A DNA stretch of 64,000 bases from an uncultured Roseobacter sp. (GCF_947499265.1 NZ_CANMNK010000005.1:180173-244172); one strand, 5' to 3'; shown: positions 43,519 to 54,525, counted from the first letter of the stretch. Numbers and translations are program-made. The notes: generated by a model not told the origin, from the sequence alone.

Positions 43519-45840
43519 GTGCCTTCATTTTCGACCACACTAGAACAGGCAATCCATTCTGCTTTGGCCCTTGCCAATGCACGACGGCATGAGTTTGCGA
43601 CACTTGAGCATCTTCTGCTGGCATTGATTGATGAGCCAGATGCGACCCGCGTGATGAAAGCCTGCAGCGTCGACATCGACGATCTGCGCGCCACGCTTGT
43701 AGAGTTTGTTGACGAGGACCTGAGCAATCTGGTCACCGACGTTGACGGCTCCGAAGCGGTGCCCACGGCGGCCTTCCAGCGCGTTATCCAACGCGCAGCT
43801 ATTCACGTGCAATCCTCCGGACGCACGGAGGTGACCGGCGCCAACGTGCTGGTTGCCATTTTCGCCGAGCGCGAGAGCAATGCGGCTTATTTCCTGCAAG
43901 AGCAGGATATGACGCGCTATGATGCGGTCAATTTCATCGCACACGGAGTGGCCAAGGATCCCGCGTTTGGGGAACAACGCCCCGTTTCAGGTGCCCCGGA
44001 GCATGAGGAAGAGGCGCAGGGCGTCACCGAAGGCGAGAAAAAGGAAAGTGCACTTGAGAAATACTGCGTGGATTTGAACGCCAAATCCCGCGAAGGCGAT
44101 ATCGACCCGCTCATCGGGCGGGATGCCGAGGTGGAGCGCTGTATTCAGGTGCTGTGCCGTCGCCGCAAAAACAACCCGCTTCTCGTGGGCGATCCCGGCG
44201 TTGGTAAGACCGCAATTGCGGAAGGGCTGGCACGCAAGATCGTCGCCGGTGAGACACCGGAGGTTTTGGAAAATACCACGATCTATTCGCTCGATATGGG
44301 CGCATTGCTGGCGGGCACACGTTACCGTGGTGATTTTGAGGAACGTCTGAAAGCTGTTGTTGCTGAGTTGGAACAACACGAAGACGCGGTGCTGTTCATC
44401 GATGAGATTCACACCGTGATTGGTGCCGGTGCAACTTCGGGTGGCGCAATGGATGCGTCAAACCTGCTGAAACCCGCTTTGGCAGGCGGAAAACTGCGGA
44501 CCATGGGGTCGACGACCTACAAAGAATTCCGTCAGCACTTTGAAAAAGATCGCGCCCTCAGCCGTCGGTTCCAGAAAATCGACGTTAATGAGCCGTCTGT
44601 CGAAGATGCGGTGAAAATCCTGCGAGGTTTGAAACCCTATTTCGAGGATCATCACTCGGTCAAATACACCGCCGATGCGATCAAATCCTCGGTGGAACTT
44701 GCGTCACGCTACATCAATGACCGGAAATTGCCGGACTCAGCAATCGATGTGATCGATGAAGCAGGTGCTGCGCAGCATCTGGTGGTGGCAGCGAAGCGAC
44801 GCAAAACCATTGGCACGAAGGAAATCGAGAATGTCGTGGCGAAGATTGCCCGCATTCCGCCGAAGAACGTCTCGAAAGACGATGCCGAAGTGCTCAAGGA
44901 CCTTGAGAACTCGCTCAAACGGGTGGTTTTTGGTCAGGACAAAGCGATCGAGGCACTGTCATCGGCCATCAAACTGGCGCGCGCAGGGCTGCGTGAACCT
45001 GAGAAGCCGATTGGCAACTACCTCTTTGCAGGCCCGACCGGCGTCGGCAAAACCGAGGTGGCAAAGCAGCTGGCCGATACCCTGGGTGTCGAACTGCTAC
45101 GGTTCGACATGTCCGAATACATGGAGAAACACGCCGTCAGCCGCCTGATCGGCGCCCCTCCGGGCTATGTTGGATTTGATCAGGGGGGCATGCTGACCGA
45201 TGGTGTGGATCAGCATCCGCACTGTGTGCTGCTGCTTGATGAGATGGAGAAGGCCCATCCGGACGTCTACAATATTCTGTTGCAGGTAATGGATCACGGC
45301 AAACTGACCGATCACAACGGGCGCACGGTGGATTTCCGCAATGTCGTTCTGATCATGACCTCGAACGCGGGTGCGGCGGAGCAAGCCAAGGAAGCCATCG
45401 GTTTTGGCCGTGACCGTCGCGAGGGCGAGGATACCGCCGCTATTGAGCGCACTTTCACGCCGGAATTCCGCAACCGGCTTGATGCTGTGATCAGCTTCTC
45501 GCCTCTGCCGAAGGAGGTTATCCTCCGCGTCGTCGAGAAGTTTGTGCTGCAGCTGGAAGCCCAGCTGATGGATCGCAACGTGACCATCGAACTGACCAAA
45601 CCGGCAGCGGAGTGGCTGGCCGATAAGGGCTACGATGCAAAAATGGGGGCACGACCGCTTGGCCGTGTCATTCAGGAGCATATCAAAAAGCCATTGGCCG
45701 AAGATTTGCTGTTCGGCAAGCTGGCTAAAGGTGGGATTGTCAAAGTGGGCGTCAAAGGTGGGGAAATCGATCTGAAGATCGAAGGCCCGGACAAACCGCG
45801 CCTTTCCGGCGATAAGCCACCTTTGCTGACGGCCGAATAA
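43519..45840 (+). CDS. clpA: ATP-dependent Clp protease ATP-binding subunit ClpA
   Basis: GTG start; [63 protein letters not shown]. Confidence 0.98.
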   Translation: MPSFSTTLEQAIHSALALANARRHEFATLEHLLLALIDEPDATRVMKACSVDIDDLRATLVEFVDEDLSNLVTDVDGSEAVPTAAFQRVIQRAAIHVQSSGRTEVTGANVLVAIFAERESNAAYFLQEQDMTRYDAVNFIAHGVAKDPAFGEQRPVSGAPEHEEEAQGVTEGEKKESALEKYCVDLNAKSREGDIDPLIGRDAEVERCIQVLCRRRKNNPLLVGDPGVGKTAIAEGLARKIVAGETPEVLENTTIYSLDMGALLAGTRYRGDFEERLKAVVAELEQHEDAVLFIDEIHTVIGAGATSGGAMDASNLLKPALAGGKLRTMGSTTYKEFRQHFEKDRALSRRFQKIDVNEPSVEDAVKILRGLKPYFEDHHSVKYTADAIKSSVELASRYINDRKLPDSAIDVIDEAGAAQHLVVAAKRRKTIGTKEIENVVAKIARIPPKNVSKDDAEVLKDLENSLKRVVFGQDKAIEALSSAIKLARAGLREPEKPIGNYLFAGPTGVGKTEVAKQLADTLGVELLRFDMSEYMEKHAVSRLIGAPPGYVGFDQGGMLTDGVDQHPHCVLLLDEMEKAHPDVYNILLQVMDHGKLTDHNGRTVDFRNVVLIMTSNAGAAEQAKEAIGFGRDRREGEDTAAIERTFTPEFRNRLDAVISFSPLPKEVILRVVEKFVLQLEAQLMDRNVTIELTKPAAEWLADKGYDAKMGARPLGRVIQEHIKKPLAEDLLFGKLAKGGIVKVGVKGGEIDLKIEGPDKPRLSGDKPPLLTAE

Positions 45841-45860
45841 AGGTCATCTAAAAACAAGAC

Positions 45861-45897
45861 AAATCCCGTTGTGCTCATTCACGGCGGGATTTTTTTT
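45861..45897 (+). terminator. Rho-independent terminator of clpA
   Basis: AAATCCCGTTGTG-CTCATT-CACGGCGGGATTTTTTTT. Confidence 0.92.
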
Positions 45898-46008
45898 CGA
45901 GCGCCTGAAATCGCCTCACCCAGCTGGCGCAGCGTTCGACACATACACAGCAAATCGACTGACTGCGGACGCCTCGCCATCACGTCTGCACCTCCAAAAC
46001 GACCGGAT

Positions 46009-47916
46009 CTACTTTTCCGTGAACTTCAGCTCGATCCGGCGATTCAGCGCGCGAGCTTCTTCGGTATCATCTATCGCAACCGGCTGATATTGCCCAAAAC
46101 CGTTTGCGGCCAGCCTGTTTGGTGGAATGCCCAAGGCGTTCACCATGTATTTCACCACGGAGAGGGCGCGTCCCTGACTGAGTTCCCAGTTATCTGAGAA
46201 TTCACCAAAGCCCGACAGGGGCAGGTTGTCCGTATGACCGTCTACGCGGATGATCCAATCAATCTCTGGCGGGATGTCATCCGCGACACTCGCAATGATC
46301 CCGGCGACCTTGGCGACTTCACGCTGCCCCTCCTCGGAAAGGTCTGCACGCCCCGGCGCAAAGAGCACCTCTGAGGAAAACACAAACCGGTCGCCTTCGA
46401 TGCGCACTCCTTCCTGTCGTCCCAACACGTCGCGCAATCTGCCAAAAAACTCGGAACGGTATTGCTCCAGATCCTTGGCTTCCTCCGCCAAACGGGCAGC
46501 CTCTTCCTGCAGCCTGATCCGCTCTTTTTCCTCGAGTGCTGCGCGACGACGTTCTTCAGCCGCAACGCGGGCCAGCGCCGTGTTGAGATCAGACCCCAGT
46601 GATTGGAGCCGGACTTGAGAGGCCGCGTCTCTTGCCACCGCATCATCCAGGAGGGATTGCAGATCTCCCAATTGCGTGCGCAACGCCGCAACCTGTTGGT
46701 TCAGAAGTTCCGTTTGGCGTTGCGCTTCGGCGCTGATCTCTTCCTCCTGCGACAATGCCCGGCGCGCCTCTGCCAGCAGGGCGGCGCGCCGCTCGGCATC
46801 GGTGCTGGTATCCTCGGCAAGCGTTTCCGCCGCCAGCTTTGCAGCAAGCGCAGTGGCGAGTTGTTCACGCAAGCGTTGTTGTTCCACTTTGAGATCTGCT
46901 TGCTGCGTTTGCAGCGCCTGCTGATCAGTTTCGGCCTGTGATTGAGCCGCTTCCAATTCGGCACGCAACTCAGCTTCCGCTGCGCGCAGAGCTTCCGCTT
47001 GCTCTGCAGCGGACGCGGCAGTGCCCTCCAACCCATCGATCCGGAGCAAGGCGGCCGCCAGTTGGCTATCGAGATCGTTCTCAACCGCCCGTGCCGCAGC
47101 AAGAAGCGTCAACATGTCTTCCGCCTCCTTTCGCTGCGCCTCCAGCGCCAGGGTCATCGCCGTCAACTCAGCATCCGCATCCGCCAACCGCGCGCGCAGG
47201 GCCTCTGCGGCGGCAGCTTCCGCCAGCCTTGCGGCCTCCTCTTCGCTCAGCGCTTGTTCTGCATCCCCCAATTCTGCCGTTAACTGATCAACCTCACCCT
47301 CTGTCGCGGCATTTCGGGCCCGTAAGTCAGCGACCAGCGCGTCCAGTGCTTCACGGCGCGCGGCAGCAAGACGGGCGGCTTCAGCCTGCGCATCGATTTC
47401 CGTGCGTGCGGATGCCAAGGCGAGGTTGAGCGCCTCCTGTTCGCTCAGCAATTCCGCCTGTGTCTGCTCCAACGCATCGCGGGTTTCTTCCAATGCGGCA
47501 ACATCTCCGAGGGCCGTATCGCGCTGCGCGATCAGCGCCGCGACCTGTGCCTCAAAACTAGTGATCTGGGTTTGCGCTTCGCTCAAGGCCGCAGCCTGGG
47601 CGTCCCGTGTGGCGGTCAGCGTCGCGATACGGGTTTCCGCGTCGGTCAGTGACGCGCTCAATGCGCCGACGCGCGCTTCAAGATCGCTGCTGGTTTGCCG
47701 CTCAAGCCCAAGGGCCTGCGCCAAAGCAGCCACTTCCCCGGCAAGCTGGTCCAATTCGGTTTCCTGTCCGGTGATCCGTTCGGTCAACACAAATTGCACC
47801 ACCATGAAGATGGTCAGCACGAACATCAGCACCAACAGCAAACCCGTCATCGCATCGACAAACCCGGGCCAGATCGAAGCCTGAAAGCGTGTGCCGGTAC
47901 GTCGCGACAGCGCCAT
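46009..47916 (-). CDS. MotB/OmpA-like peptidoglycan-binding protein with long coiled coil
   Basis: N-terminal FVDAMTGLLLVLMFVLTIFMVVQF TM with Asp, about 420 aa Ala/Glu/Leu-rich coil, C-terminal OmpA domain VDGHTDNLPL...NWELSQGRALSVVKYM...NRRIELKF. Confidence 0.9.
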   Translation of the reverse strand: MALSRRTGTRFQASIWPGFVDAMTGLLLVLMFVLTIFMVVQFVLTERITGQETELDQLAGEVAALAQALGLERQTSSDLEARVGALSASLTDAETRIATLTATRDAQAAALSEAQTQITSFEAQVAALIAQRDTALGDVAALEETRDALEQTQAELLSEQEALNLALASARTEIDAQAEAARLAAARREALDALVADLRARNAATEGEVDQLTAELGDAEQALSEEEAARLAEAAAAEALRARLADADAELTAMTLALEAQRKEAEDMLTLLAAARAVENDLDSQLAAALLRIDGLEGTAASAAEQAEALRAAEAELRAELEAAQSQAETDQQALQTQQADLKVEQQRLREQLATALAAKLAAETLAEDTSTDAERRAALLAEARRALSQEEEISAEAQRQTELLNQQVAALRTQLGDLQSLLDDAVARDAASQVRLQSLGSDLNTALARVAAEERRRAALEEKERIRLQEEAARLAEEAKDLEQYRSEFFGRLRDVLGRQEGVRIEGDRFVFSSEVLFAPGRADLSEEGQREVAKVAGIIASVADDIPPEIDWIIRVDGHTDNLPLSGFGEFSDNWELSQGRALSVVKYMVNALGIPPNRLAANGFGQYQPVAIDDTEEARALNRRIELKFTEK

Positions 47917-47918
47917 GA

Positions 47919-49103
47919 TCAGCTATCTCCGGATCTGATCTTGACGTTGGAGCGGGTTCGGCCCGACCGGAGTGCTTCGGTCAGTCTGGACAGATCCATG
48001 CGCAGCTCGGCCACGCTTTCCTGACGCCCGGCGGAGATCTCTTCGAGAATCCGCAGCATTTGCACGTCGATCGACCGCAACCGCATGCGGCTTTCCGCGT
48101 CGATCCCATCGCCGTGTCCTTGATTTTCGATGGCAGAAATCAGCCGCTCCTGCCCTGCGGCAACACGCTCAAGAGCCGCGCTTGCGGGGTCCATCCCATC
48201 CATTTTCTGGGTCATCCGTTCGATGGAAGTCGCCAAGGTGCCCAGATTTTCATTCACCTCGGTGCGGCTGACATCCGATTGCTGGAACATCAGTTGCAGT
48301 CTTTCCATCTGCTCGACCATATGCTCCACCACATTTGCCAGCGCACCTTGATCACCCGCGGCCTCATCGCCCGAGGAGAAACCCACACGGGTGATGGAAC
48401 TCAGCCATTCTTCCAATTCGCGGTAAAAACGGTTCTGACCATGCCCGGCGAACAACTCCAAAAGACCGACAATCAAGGACCCTGCGAGGCCCAACAAGGA
48501 GGATGCAAACGCCACGCCCATGCCGCCCAATTGCGCCTCAAGCCCGGTCATCAACCTGTTGAAGACTTCCACACCGCCTTCACCGTCTTGCGGCGCGAGG
48601 CTACGGATGGTGTCGACCACCGCAGGCACTGTCGTTGCCAACCCGTAGAATGTACCCAAAAGGCCCAGGAAAATCAGCATGTTGACGATGTAGCGGGTGA
48701 TTTCACGCGCTTCATCGATGCGGGTGGCAACGGAATCCAGAATGGAACGCGTCGAGGTCGCACTGACCTGCATGCGCACACCGCGCGCGCGCAGCAAGGA
48801 CGCCAGCGGTGCCAGAAGTTGAGGCGCCTGAATGCTGGCATCCTGCTGATCTGACGCAAAACGCTCGATCCACCTCACCGACCCGATCAGTTGAAAGACC
48901 TGATAGAAACAGGCCAGCACACCGATGAAAAAGACGAAGATGATAAACCCGTTCAGATAGGGATTGGCCTCGAACACCGGCAGCACCCGCGGTAGCGCCA
49001 GAAAGCCACCGAAGCCGCTCAGCGCCAGCACAATCAGCATGAGCGATATCTGCCGCACCGGTTGTGAAAAAACCGGTCTTGCCTCCTGGTCTGGCAATGC
49101 CAT
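47919..49103 (-). CDS. MotA/TolQ/ExbB-type proton channel family protein
   Basis: Multiple TMs; YIVNMLIFLGLLGTFYGLATTVPAVVDTIRSL and GLEAQLGGMGVAFASSLLGLAGSLIVGLLELFAGHGQNRFYRELEEWL. Confidence 0.9.
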   Translation of the reverse strand: MALPDQEARPVFSQPVRQISLMLIVLALSGFGGFLALPRVLPVFEANPYLNGFIIFVFFIGVLACFYQVFQLIGSVRWIERFASDQQDASIQAPQLLAPLASLLRARGVRMQVSATSTRSILDSVATRIDEAREITRYIVNMLIFLGLLGTFYGLATTVPAVVDTIRSLAPQDGEGGVEVFNRLMTGLEAQLGGMGVAFASSLLGLAGSLIVGLLELFAGHGQNRFYRELEEWLSSITRVGFSSGDEAAGDQGALANVVEHMVEQMERLQLMFQQSDVSRTEVNENLGTLATSIERMTQKMDGMDPASAALERVAAGQERLISAIENQGHGDGIDAESRMRLRSIDVQMLRILEEISAGRQESVAELRMDLSRLTEALRSGRTRSNVKIRSGDS

Positions 49104-49179
49104 GCGCAATTGCTCCCCGCGCCTTATTGTTCTGCTCTCGCGGCAGCTTACACTGAAAACCGGCCCTAGCGCCAAGGAT

Positions 49180-49710
49180 TTATGCGGTCAGGTGCCGGAC
49201 CCGCTGGCTCAACCATTCAAGGTCAGGATCGTGCAGACCGATCTCTGTCAGATGAGCGGCGGTGTTGTAGAGGTATTCGGTGTTTGGCCCCATGCCGCCC
49301 CTGGCCCGGGCGATCACCTGAGCCTGCTCTTCCAGCGGCATCCCCCCGCAATATTGCGCATGTTCGGGGTTGATCACATAGCACAGTGCCTGAACCCGAC
49401 GGCCATCGACGAGATCGATATCCAATTCCCGTTCCAGATAGGCCGAAGAGATCAGTTCCCGCTCGCGCAGATAGCTCAGCGTCTGCGCCTCTTTTCCGGC
49501 GGCAACCGCCAGACCCACACCTTCGCAGGCATGCGCGGGTTCTTCATCCAGCGCCAGCACCAGCCCCGGGTTCTCTTCTGTACCGCGGTGATGAATGGAC
49601 CACATACAGAAAGAGCGCGCATAGCCGGGCAAGGTGCCCACGACCTGCTCGGCCACATCAAAACCGGGGTTCCACAACAGGCTGCCATAGCCGAATACCC
49701 ACATTGTCAT
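49180..49710 (-). CDS. Gamma-glutamylcyclotransferase, ChaC-like
   Basis: MTMWVFGYGSLLWNPGFDVAEQVVGTLPGYARSFCMWSIHHRGTEENPGLVLALD. Confidence 0.93.
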   Translation of the reverse strand: MTMWVFGYGSLLWNPGFDVAEQVVGTLPGYARSFCMWSIHHRGTEENPGLVLALDEEPAHACEGVGLAVAAGKEAQTLSYLRERELISSAYLERELDIDLVDGRRVQALCYVINPEHAQYCGGMPLEEQAQVIARARGGMGPNTEYLYNTAAHLTEIGLHDPDLEWLSQRVRHLTA

Positions 49711-49775
49711 CGTACTGGTTCTCCTTGGCTGCATTGCGTAAACCTCAATTCAGCGGCAAGGGAAAGGGCTCTGTC

Positions 49776-50780
49776 ATGCGACGTTTCATCTGGCTGGCGG
49801 TTCTGGCGGCGGTGGGCTGGAGTATCTGGTGGACCGTGGCGACACTGGGATTGGTACGCGGCATCGACGGCTGGTTTGCCGCGCGGCAATCCGAAGGCTG
49901 GCAGGCGGAGACCTCCGCGATTGCATTTGAGGGCTATCCTTTCGACATTCTGCTCACTCTCAAAGATCCCGCCTTGGCAGACCCCGAAACCGGGGTCGCT
50001 TTTGAAGCCTCCGCCCTGACCCTGCAGGCAAAGCTCTGGGCGCCGGGCTCGATGACGCTCGGCTTGCCGGACGATCCCATTCTGCTGGCCAATCCGGAGG
50101 ATCGCTACCGCCTGCTGACGCAAAAGGGGCAGGCGCGTCTGTCGGTCAAGACCAACGCAGCACTTGAGTTGGAAGATATGATGGCCGCTGCAGATGCCTG
50201 GTTGTTGAGCAGGGATGCGGGTGATCTTCTGTCCGGTGGCGCATCAGAGGCCGCGGTACAGCAAGATGCCGAGGACCCCGCGACCTATCAGTTTGATCTG
50301 AATGTGGACGCCCTGCGCCCGGGCGAGGTGATGCGCGATACGCTGTTCATCCCCGAAGATTGGCCGGTGAATTTTGATCGGTTGACGGTGCAGGCCCGCG
50401 TGCATTTTGACCGCCCCTGGGATGTCACAGCGCTTGAAGTCTCCCGCCCGCAGCCACGCCGGATCGTCATCAACGAAGCCGAAGCAATCTGGGGCGAACT
50501 CCGATTGCGTTTTGCAGCGGGCTTGGAGGTGGACGAGGTCGGAAACGCCAGCGGGACGGTGAATGTGCAAGCGCGCAACTGGCGGGCCATGCTGACGCTG
50601 GCGGAAACCGGCGGCGTCCTCCCGTCGGCCTTGAAGCCGCAGATCGAACAGGCGCTGTCGACCTTCGCCGGGCTGTCCGGGAACCCCGAAGCCCTGGATT
50701 TGACCCTGACACTGCGCGAAGGTTTTGTCTCTCTGGGATTTTTGCCTCTGGGACAAGCCCCACGCCTGATCCTGCGCTAA
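49776..50780 (+). CDS. DUF2125 domain-containing protein
   Basis: N-terminal TM, FAARQSEGWQAETSAIAFEGYPFDILLTLKDPALADPETGVAFEA. Confidence 0.85.
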   Translation: MRRFIWLAVLAAVGWSIWWTVATLGLVRGIDGWFAARQSEGWQAETSAIAFEGYPFDILLTLKDPALADPETGVAFEASALTLQAKLWAPGSMTLGLPDDPILLANPEDRYRLLTQKGQARLSVKTNAALELEDMMAAADAWLLSRDAGDLLSGGASEAAVQQDAEDPATYQFDLNVDALRPGEVMRDTLFIPEDWPVNFDRLTVQARVHFDRPWDVTALEVSRPQPRRIVINEAEAIWGELRLRFAAGLEVDEVGNASGTVNVQARNWRAMLTLAETGGVLPSALKPQIEQALSTFAGLSGNPEALDLTLTLREGFVSLGFLPLGQAPRLILR

Positions 50781-51568
50781 CGGCAATAGGATCCGCTGCG
50801 GTAGCGTGCGGTGTCGAAATGGAAATGGTCGCGGTGATGGCTGTCGGCATTCGGTCCCAGCACCGTGCCAAACGGGCCGCAGGCCCCCCGGTGCATGTCG
50901 CGCAACGCCTGACCGTAGTCCCGCGCCGTCCAGCCCGTCAAAACGGTGACCACCGATCCATCGCGCAACTGAAAACCCGAAATGTCGATCGCACGGCCCT
51001 TGCCGTGTTCGGAAATCCGCGCGCCCTTCTTGTTGTTCCGGGTCCGGCAGGCGTAGTGCGCCGCGACACGCAAGCCTTTCAGCCCGCCGCCCTTCTTGCT
51101 CAGGGCGGGTTTCGCCGCGTCGTTGATCCATGATTTCAACGCCTGCGCCGTCCCGCAATCCATAACCGCCCTTTGGCTGAGCGTCACATCGGACACCGAC
51201 CGCACTCGCACCGCTTGAGTGACGCCACACCCTATGACCCCGCTGGTCACAGGGCCCACGACCTCACCCTGGATGTCCGGATCGCCGCATATGGCGCCTT
51301 TGGCTCGCAGCTTTTGATGCTTGCGGATCACACGGCGCACCGCCCGTGTCCGTTCCTGCGGGCGCAGGGAGACGCGCGGCACATCCCCGCGCACCGTTGC
51401 CGCCATGGCCTCGGGCGAGCGCTCGGGCGCTGATATCGCACCCGAACTCTCCAGGTTCAGGGGCAACGCGCCTGTCGTGGGTCGGCTGACCGGTCGTTTT
51501 GACGTATCAGGGGCATTGGCAGCGGCACTACCGGCCGCAAGCACGCAAATGAGCAGCAGAAGCCTCAC
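50777..51568 (-). CDS. Extensin family protein (secreted)
   Basis: C-terminal AHYACRTRNNKKGARISEHGKGRAIDISGFQL...GTVLGPNADSHHRDHFHFDTARYR. Confidence 0.9.
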   Translation of the reverse strand: MRLLLLICVLAAGSAAANAPDTSKRPVSRPTTGALPLNLESSGAISAPERSPEAMAATVRGDVPRVSLRPQERTRAVRRVIRKHQKLRAKGAICGDPDIQGEVVGPVTSGVIGCGVTQAVRVRSVSDVTLSQRAVMDCGTAQALKSWINDAAKPALSKKGGGLKGLRVAAHYACRTRNNKKGARISEHGKGRAIDISGFQLRDGSVVTVLTGWTARDYGQALRDMHRGACGPFGTVLGPNADSHHRDHFHFDTARYRSGSYCR

Positions 51569-52485
51569 GAAGACGCCTTGCCCCGTCCGAAATCCGGGGC
51601 GTCGGTATCCTGCCCCGCTTCGATGATCCCACGCCGGATCGCCCTTGTACGGGTGAAATAGTCATGCAGGTGCTCGCCATCACCGGTCCGAATGGCGCGT
51701 TGAAGGGCAAAGAGCTCTTCGGTGAACCGCCCCAGAATTTCCAGCGTCGCATCCTTGTTCGTCAAGAACACGTCGCGCCACATGGTCGGATCACTCGCGG
51801 CAATCCGTGTGAAATCGCGAAACCCGGCGGCGGAGTATTTGATCACCTCGCTGTCGGTGACACGGCGCAGATCATCGGCCACGCCCACCATGGTATAGGC
51901 GATCAAATGCGGCGCATGGCTGGTGACGGCCAGCACCAGATCATGGTGATCGGCCTCCATTTCCTCGACATTGCTGCCCATCCCTTCCCAAAGCGCGCGC
52001 AGTTGCGCCACGGCCTTCGGGTCAGACCCTTCGACAGGCACCAGCAGAAGCCAACGATTGTCAAAGAGCTCCGCAAAGCCCGCTTCCGGCCCGGAATGCT
52101 CGGTCCCGGCAATCGGGTGCCCCGGAATAAAGTGAACATGATCCGGCAGATGCGGCGAGACGTTATCAATCACATCGCGTTTGACAGAGCCTACGTCTGA
52201 AAGGGTCGCGCCCGGCTTTAAATCATCTGCGATCCCCGCCACGACACTGCCCATCACGCCCACAGGCACGCAGAGCACCACCAGATCAGCATCCTGCACC
52301 GCCTCGTTCGCGGTGTCGCACACCCGGTCACACAGGCCGATCCGTCGCGCCGTGTCCCGCGTCTCGGCGCTGCGCGCATAGCCCGTGATCTCGCCCGCGA
52401 GCCCCTTGCGTTTCATCGCCCAGAACATCGAGGAGGCAATCAATCCCAGCCCGATCAGAGCGACGCGGTTGTAAATCACGCTCAT
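51565..52485 (-). CDS. Prephenate/arogenate dehydrogenase family protein
   Basis: VALIGLGLIASSMFWAMKRKG, PGHPIAGTEHSGPEAGFAELFDNRW, SHAPHLIAY. Confidence 0.94.
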   Translation of the reverse strand: MSVIYNRVALIGLGLIASSMFWAMKRKGLAGEITGYARSAETRDTARRIGLCDRVCDTANEAVQDADLVVLCVPVGVMGSVVAGIADDLKPGATLSDVGSVKRDVIDNVSPHLPDHVHFIPGHPIAGTEHSGPEAGFAELFDNRWLLLVPVEGSDPKAVAQLRALWEGMGSNVEEMEADHHDLVLAVTSHAPHLIAYTMVGVADDLRRVTDSEVIKYSAAGFRDFTRIAASDPTMWRDVFLTNKDATLEILGRFTEELFALQRAIRTGDGEHLHDYFTRTRAIRRGIIEAGQDTDAPDFGRGKASS

Positions 52486-53567
52486 TCCGCCCCCTTGAAG
52501 GACCCAAGCGCCTCCAGCACCCGGGTCACGTCCTCTGCGCGACCCACGGTGATCCGCAATGCTTCCGGGAAGCCGTAGCCTTTGACCAATCGCACCAGAA
52601 TACCCGCGGATTTCAGATGTGCATCGGCGGCGAGGGCCTCTGCTTCACTGGCAAAACGGGCCATCACGAAATTGGCGTGGCTTTCATCACAGGCGATGCC
52701 CAACTGGTGCAGACCGCCGGTCAGTCGGGCACGCTGTTCCGCGTTTTCTTGCAAACAGGTCTCGACAAAGGCGCGGTCGCGCACGGCGGTCTCAGCACCG
52801 GCCAGCGCGACGGACGACATGTTGAACGGGCCCCGTATCCGATTGAGCACATCGATGATATTTTGCGGTGCATAGCCCCAGCCAACGCGCAATCCACCAA
52901 GCCCATAGAGCTTGGAGAAGGTCCGCGTCATGACGACATTTGCGCGTGCTTCGACCAAGGATGCGCCGCCGTCATAGCCATGGAAGAACTCCGCATAGGC
53001 GCCGTCGAGCACCAGAAGGCAATGATCCGGCACCGCATCGGCCAGATGCGTCAACGCGTCTATGTCAAGCGCGGTGCCCGTGGGGTTCGCCGGGTTCGCG
53101 ATGTAGATCAGACGCGTGGCATCGCTTATTCGATCGATCAGGGCATCGACATCAACACACCGATCCTTTTCCGGCGCAACCACGGGTGTCGCCCCCGCCG
53201 AGAGCGCAAAAATGCGATAAAGCGAGAACCCGTGTTCGGTATAGAGCACCTCGTCCCCTGGTCCGGCAAAGGCCATGGCCAGCAGTGTCAAAATCTCATC
53301 CGACCCGACGCCGCAGATGATGCGTTGCGCATCCAGCCCGTGCACCTCGGCGATGGCTTGCCGCAACTTCATATGATCCGTGGGCGGGTAGCGGTGCAAT
53401 CCGGTTGCGGCCTGTGTGATGGCAGCAATTGTCTTGGCGCTCGTCCCAAAAGGGTTCTCGTTCGAGCTGAGCTTGAGCGGATCGGTTTGCCCCTCGATCT
53501 GCGAGGCACCACCCTGGTAAAGGGCGATGTCCATAATGCCGGGCTGGGGGCGGATAGCTTGTGTCAT
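52482..53567 (-). CDS. hisC: Histidinol-phosphate aminotransferase
   Basis: KLSSNENPFGTS, YIANPANPTGTALD, TRTFSKLYGLGGLRVGWGYA; start MTQAIRPQPG. Confidence 0.95.
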   Translation of the reverse strand: MTQAIRPQPGIMDIALYQGGASQIEGQTDPLKLSSNENPFGTSAKTIAAITQAATGLHRYPPTDHMKLRQAIAEVHGLDAQRIICGVGSDEILTLLAMAFAGPGDEVLYTEHGFSLYRIFALSAGATPVVAPEKDRCVDVDALIDRISDATRLIYIANPANPTGTALDIDALTHLADAVPDHCLLVLDGAYAEFFHGYDGGASLVEARANVVMTRTFSKLYGLGGLRVGWGYAPQNIIDVLNRIRGPFNMSSVALAGAETAVRDRAFVETCLQENAEQRARLTGGLHQLGIACDESHANFVMARFASEAEALAADAHLKSAGILVRLVKGYGFPEALRITVGRAEDVTRVLEALGSFKGAE

Positions 53568-53835
53568 CGGGTCGTCTCCTGTCTGGCGGACATTAGCGAG
53601 GTGCAGCGTGGTCTGCCACCGGAAGTTTGCCGATGCGTCACGATGCCGAAAAGTGCCCTGCTTTAGGCGCATCGCCGCAATTCTGGCCGCATGCCCATGT
53701 GATGGACGCCTGAGCATCCATCCGGGCTGGAAAGCCTTCCTGAAAACCGCGCAGGTCGCCATTGCTTCCTTAACGCACAGGCACACACCGCGGCGCGGAC
53801 TTGCCGCCCCGCCCACCCTGTGACAGTCTTTTGAT

Positions 53836-54456
53836 ATGCCGCATGACACCGCTTTGCTCGATCGCCGATACGCCAGTGCCGCGCCTAAATGGTCCGACCG
53901 CATGCGCCTGTTGGGCTATTACGATGGCTATCTGGGGTTTCTATCTCACCTACCCCATACTGCCCGAAAGGGCGGCCATGTCATCGACATCGGCGCAGGC
54001 ACCGGCGCCATGGCCGAAGCCTGGGTGGCCGTAAACGGCGCGCCCGAACGACTTGCATTGCTTGATCCATCCGCCGCAATGCTGGCAAGCGCTGAGACAG
54101 CTTTGACGGCGCGTGGTGTAGATGCGGACTATCTGATCGAAGGTCTGAGCGCCGAGATCGCGGGGCAATTTGATGTCCTACTGGCCGCACATGTGATCGA
54201 ACACTTCAAAAGCCCGCAGGAGGCGTTGAGATATATGCGACGCCTGGCGCGCCCAGGTGCCCAATTGTGGCTGTCCGTTTCCAAACCCCATTGGTGCAGC
54301 GTACTGATCTGGCTCCAATGGCGGCACCGCACGTTCAGGCCCGCAGAGATCGACCAAATGCTGCAAAGCGCCGGGTTTGTCGCGGAACAGCATTATGCCT
54401 TCCCCGCAGGCCCACCCTCGCGGACCAGCTTTGGCGTGGTCGCACGCGCGGTTTAG
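53836..54456 (+). CDS. Class I SAM-dependent methyltransferase
   Basis: HVIDIGAGTGAMAEAWV, LLAAHVIEHFKSPQEALRYMRRLARPGAQLWLS. Confidence 0.9.
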   Translation: MPHDTALLDRRYASAAPKWSDRMRLLGYYDGYLGFLSHLPHTARKGGHVIDIGAGTGAMAEAWVAVNGAPERLALLDPSAAMLASAETALTARGVDADYLIEGLSAEIAGQFDVLLAAHVIEHFKSPQEALRYMRRLARPGAQLWLSVSKPHWCSVLIWLQWRHRTFRPAEIDQMLQSAGFVAEQHYAFPAGPPSRTSFGVVARAV

Positions 54457-54465
54457 CGGCCATCG

Positions 54466-54506
54466 CAAAAAAAAGGCCGCGCCAGATTTCTCTGACACGG
54501 CCTTTT
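54466..54506 (-). terminator. Rho-independent terminator of rpsD
   Basis: Minus strand AAAAGGCCGTGTCAGAGAAATCTGGCGCGGCCTTTTTTTT. Confidence 0.88.
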
Positions 54507-54525
54507 GATTAATATCGCGAAACGC

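Noticed and set aside
46009-49103. Zorya anti-phage system (ZorA/ZorB)
   Set aside because: Stator-like pair is present but no ZorC/ZorD/ZorE genes nearby, and the long coil is in the B-type rather than the A-type subunit; neighbours are clpA and chaC
52617-53666. 349-aa plus-strand ORF opposite hisC
   Set aside because: Shadow ORF; hisC motifs are complete on the minus strand
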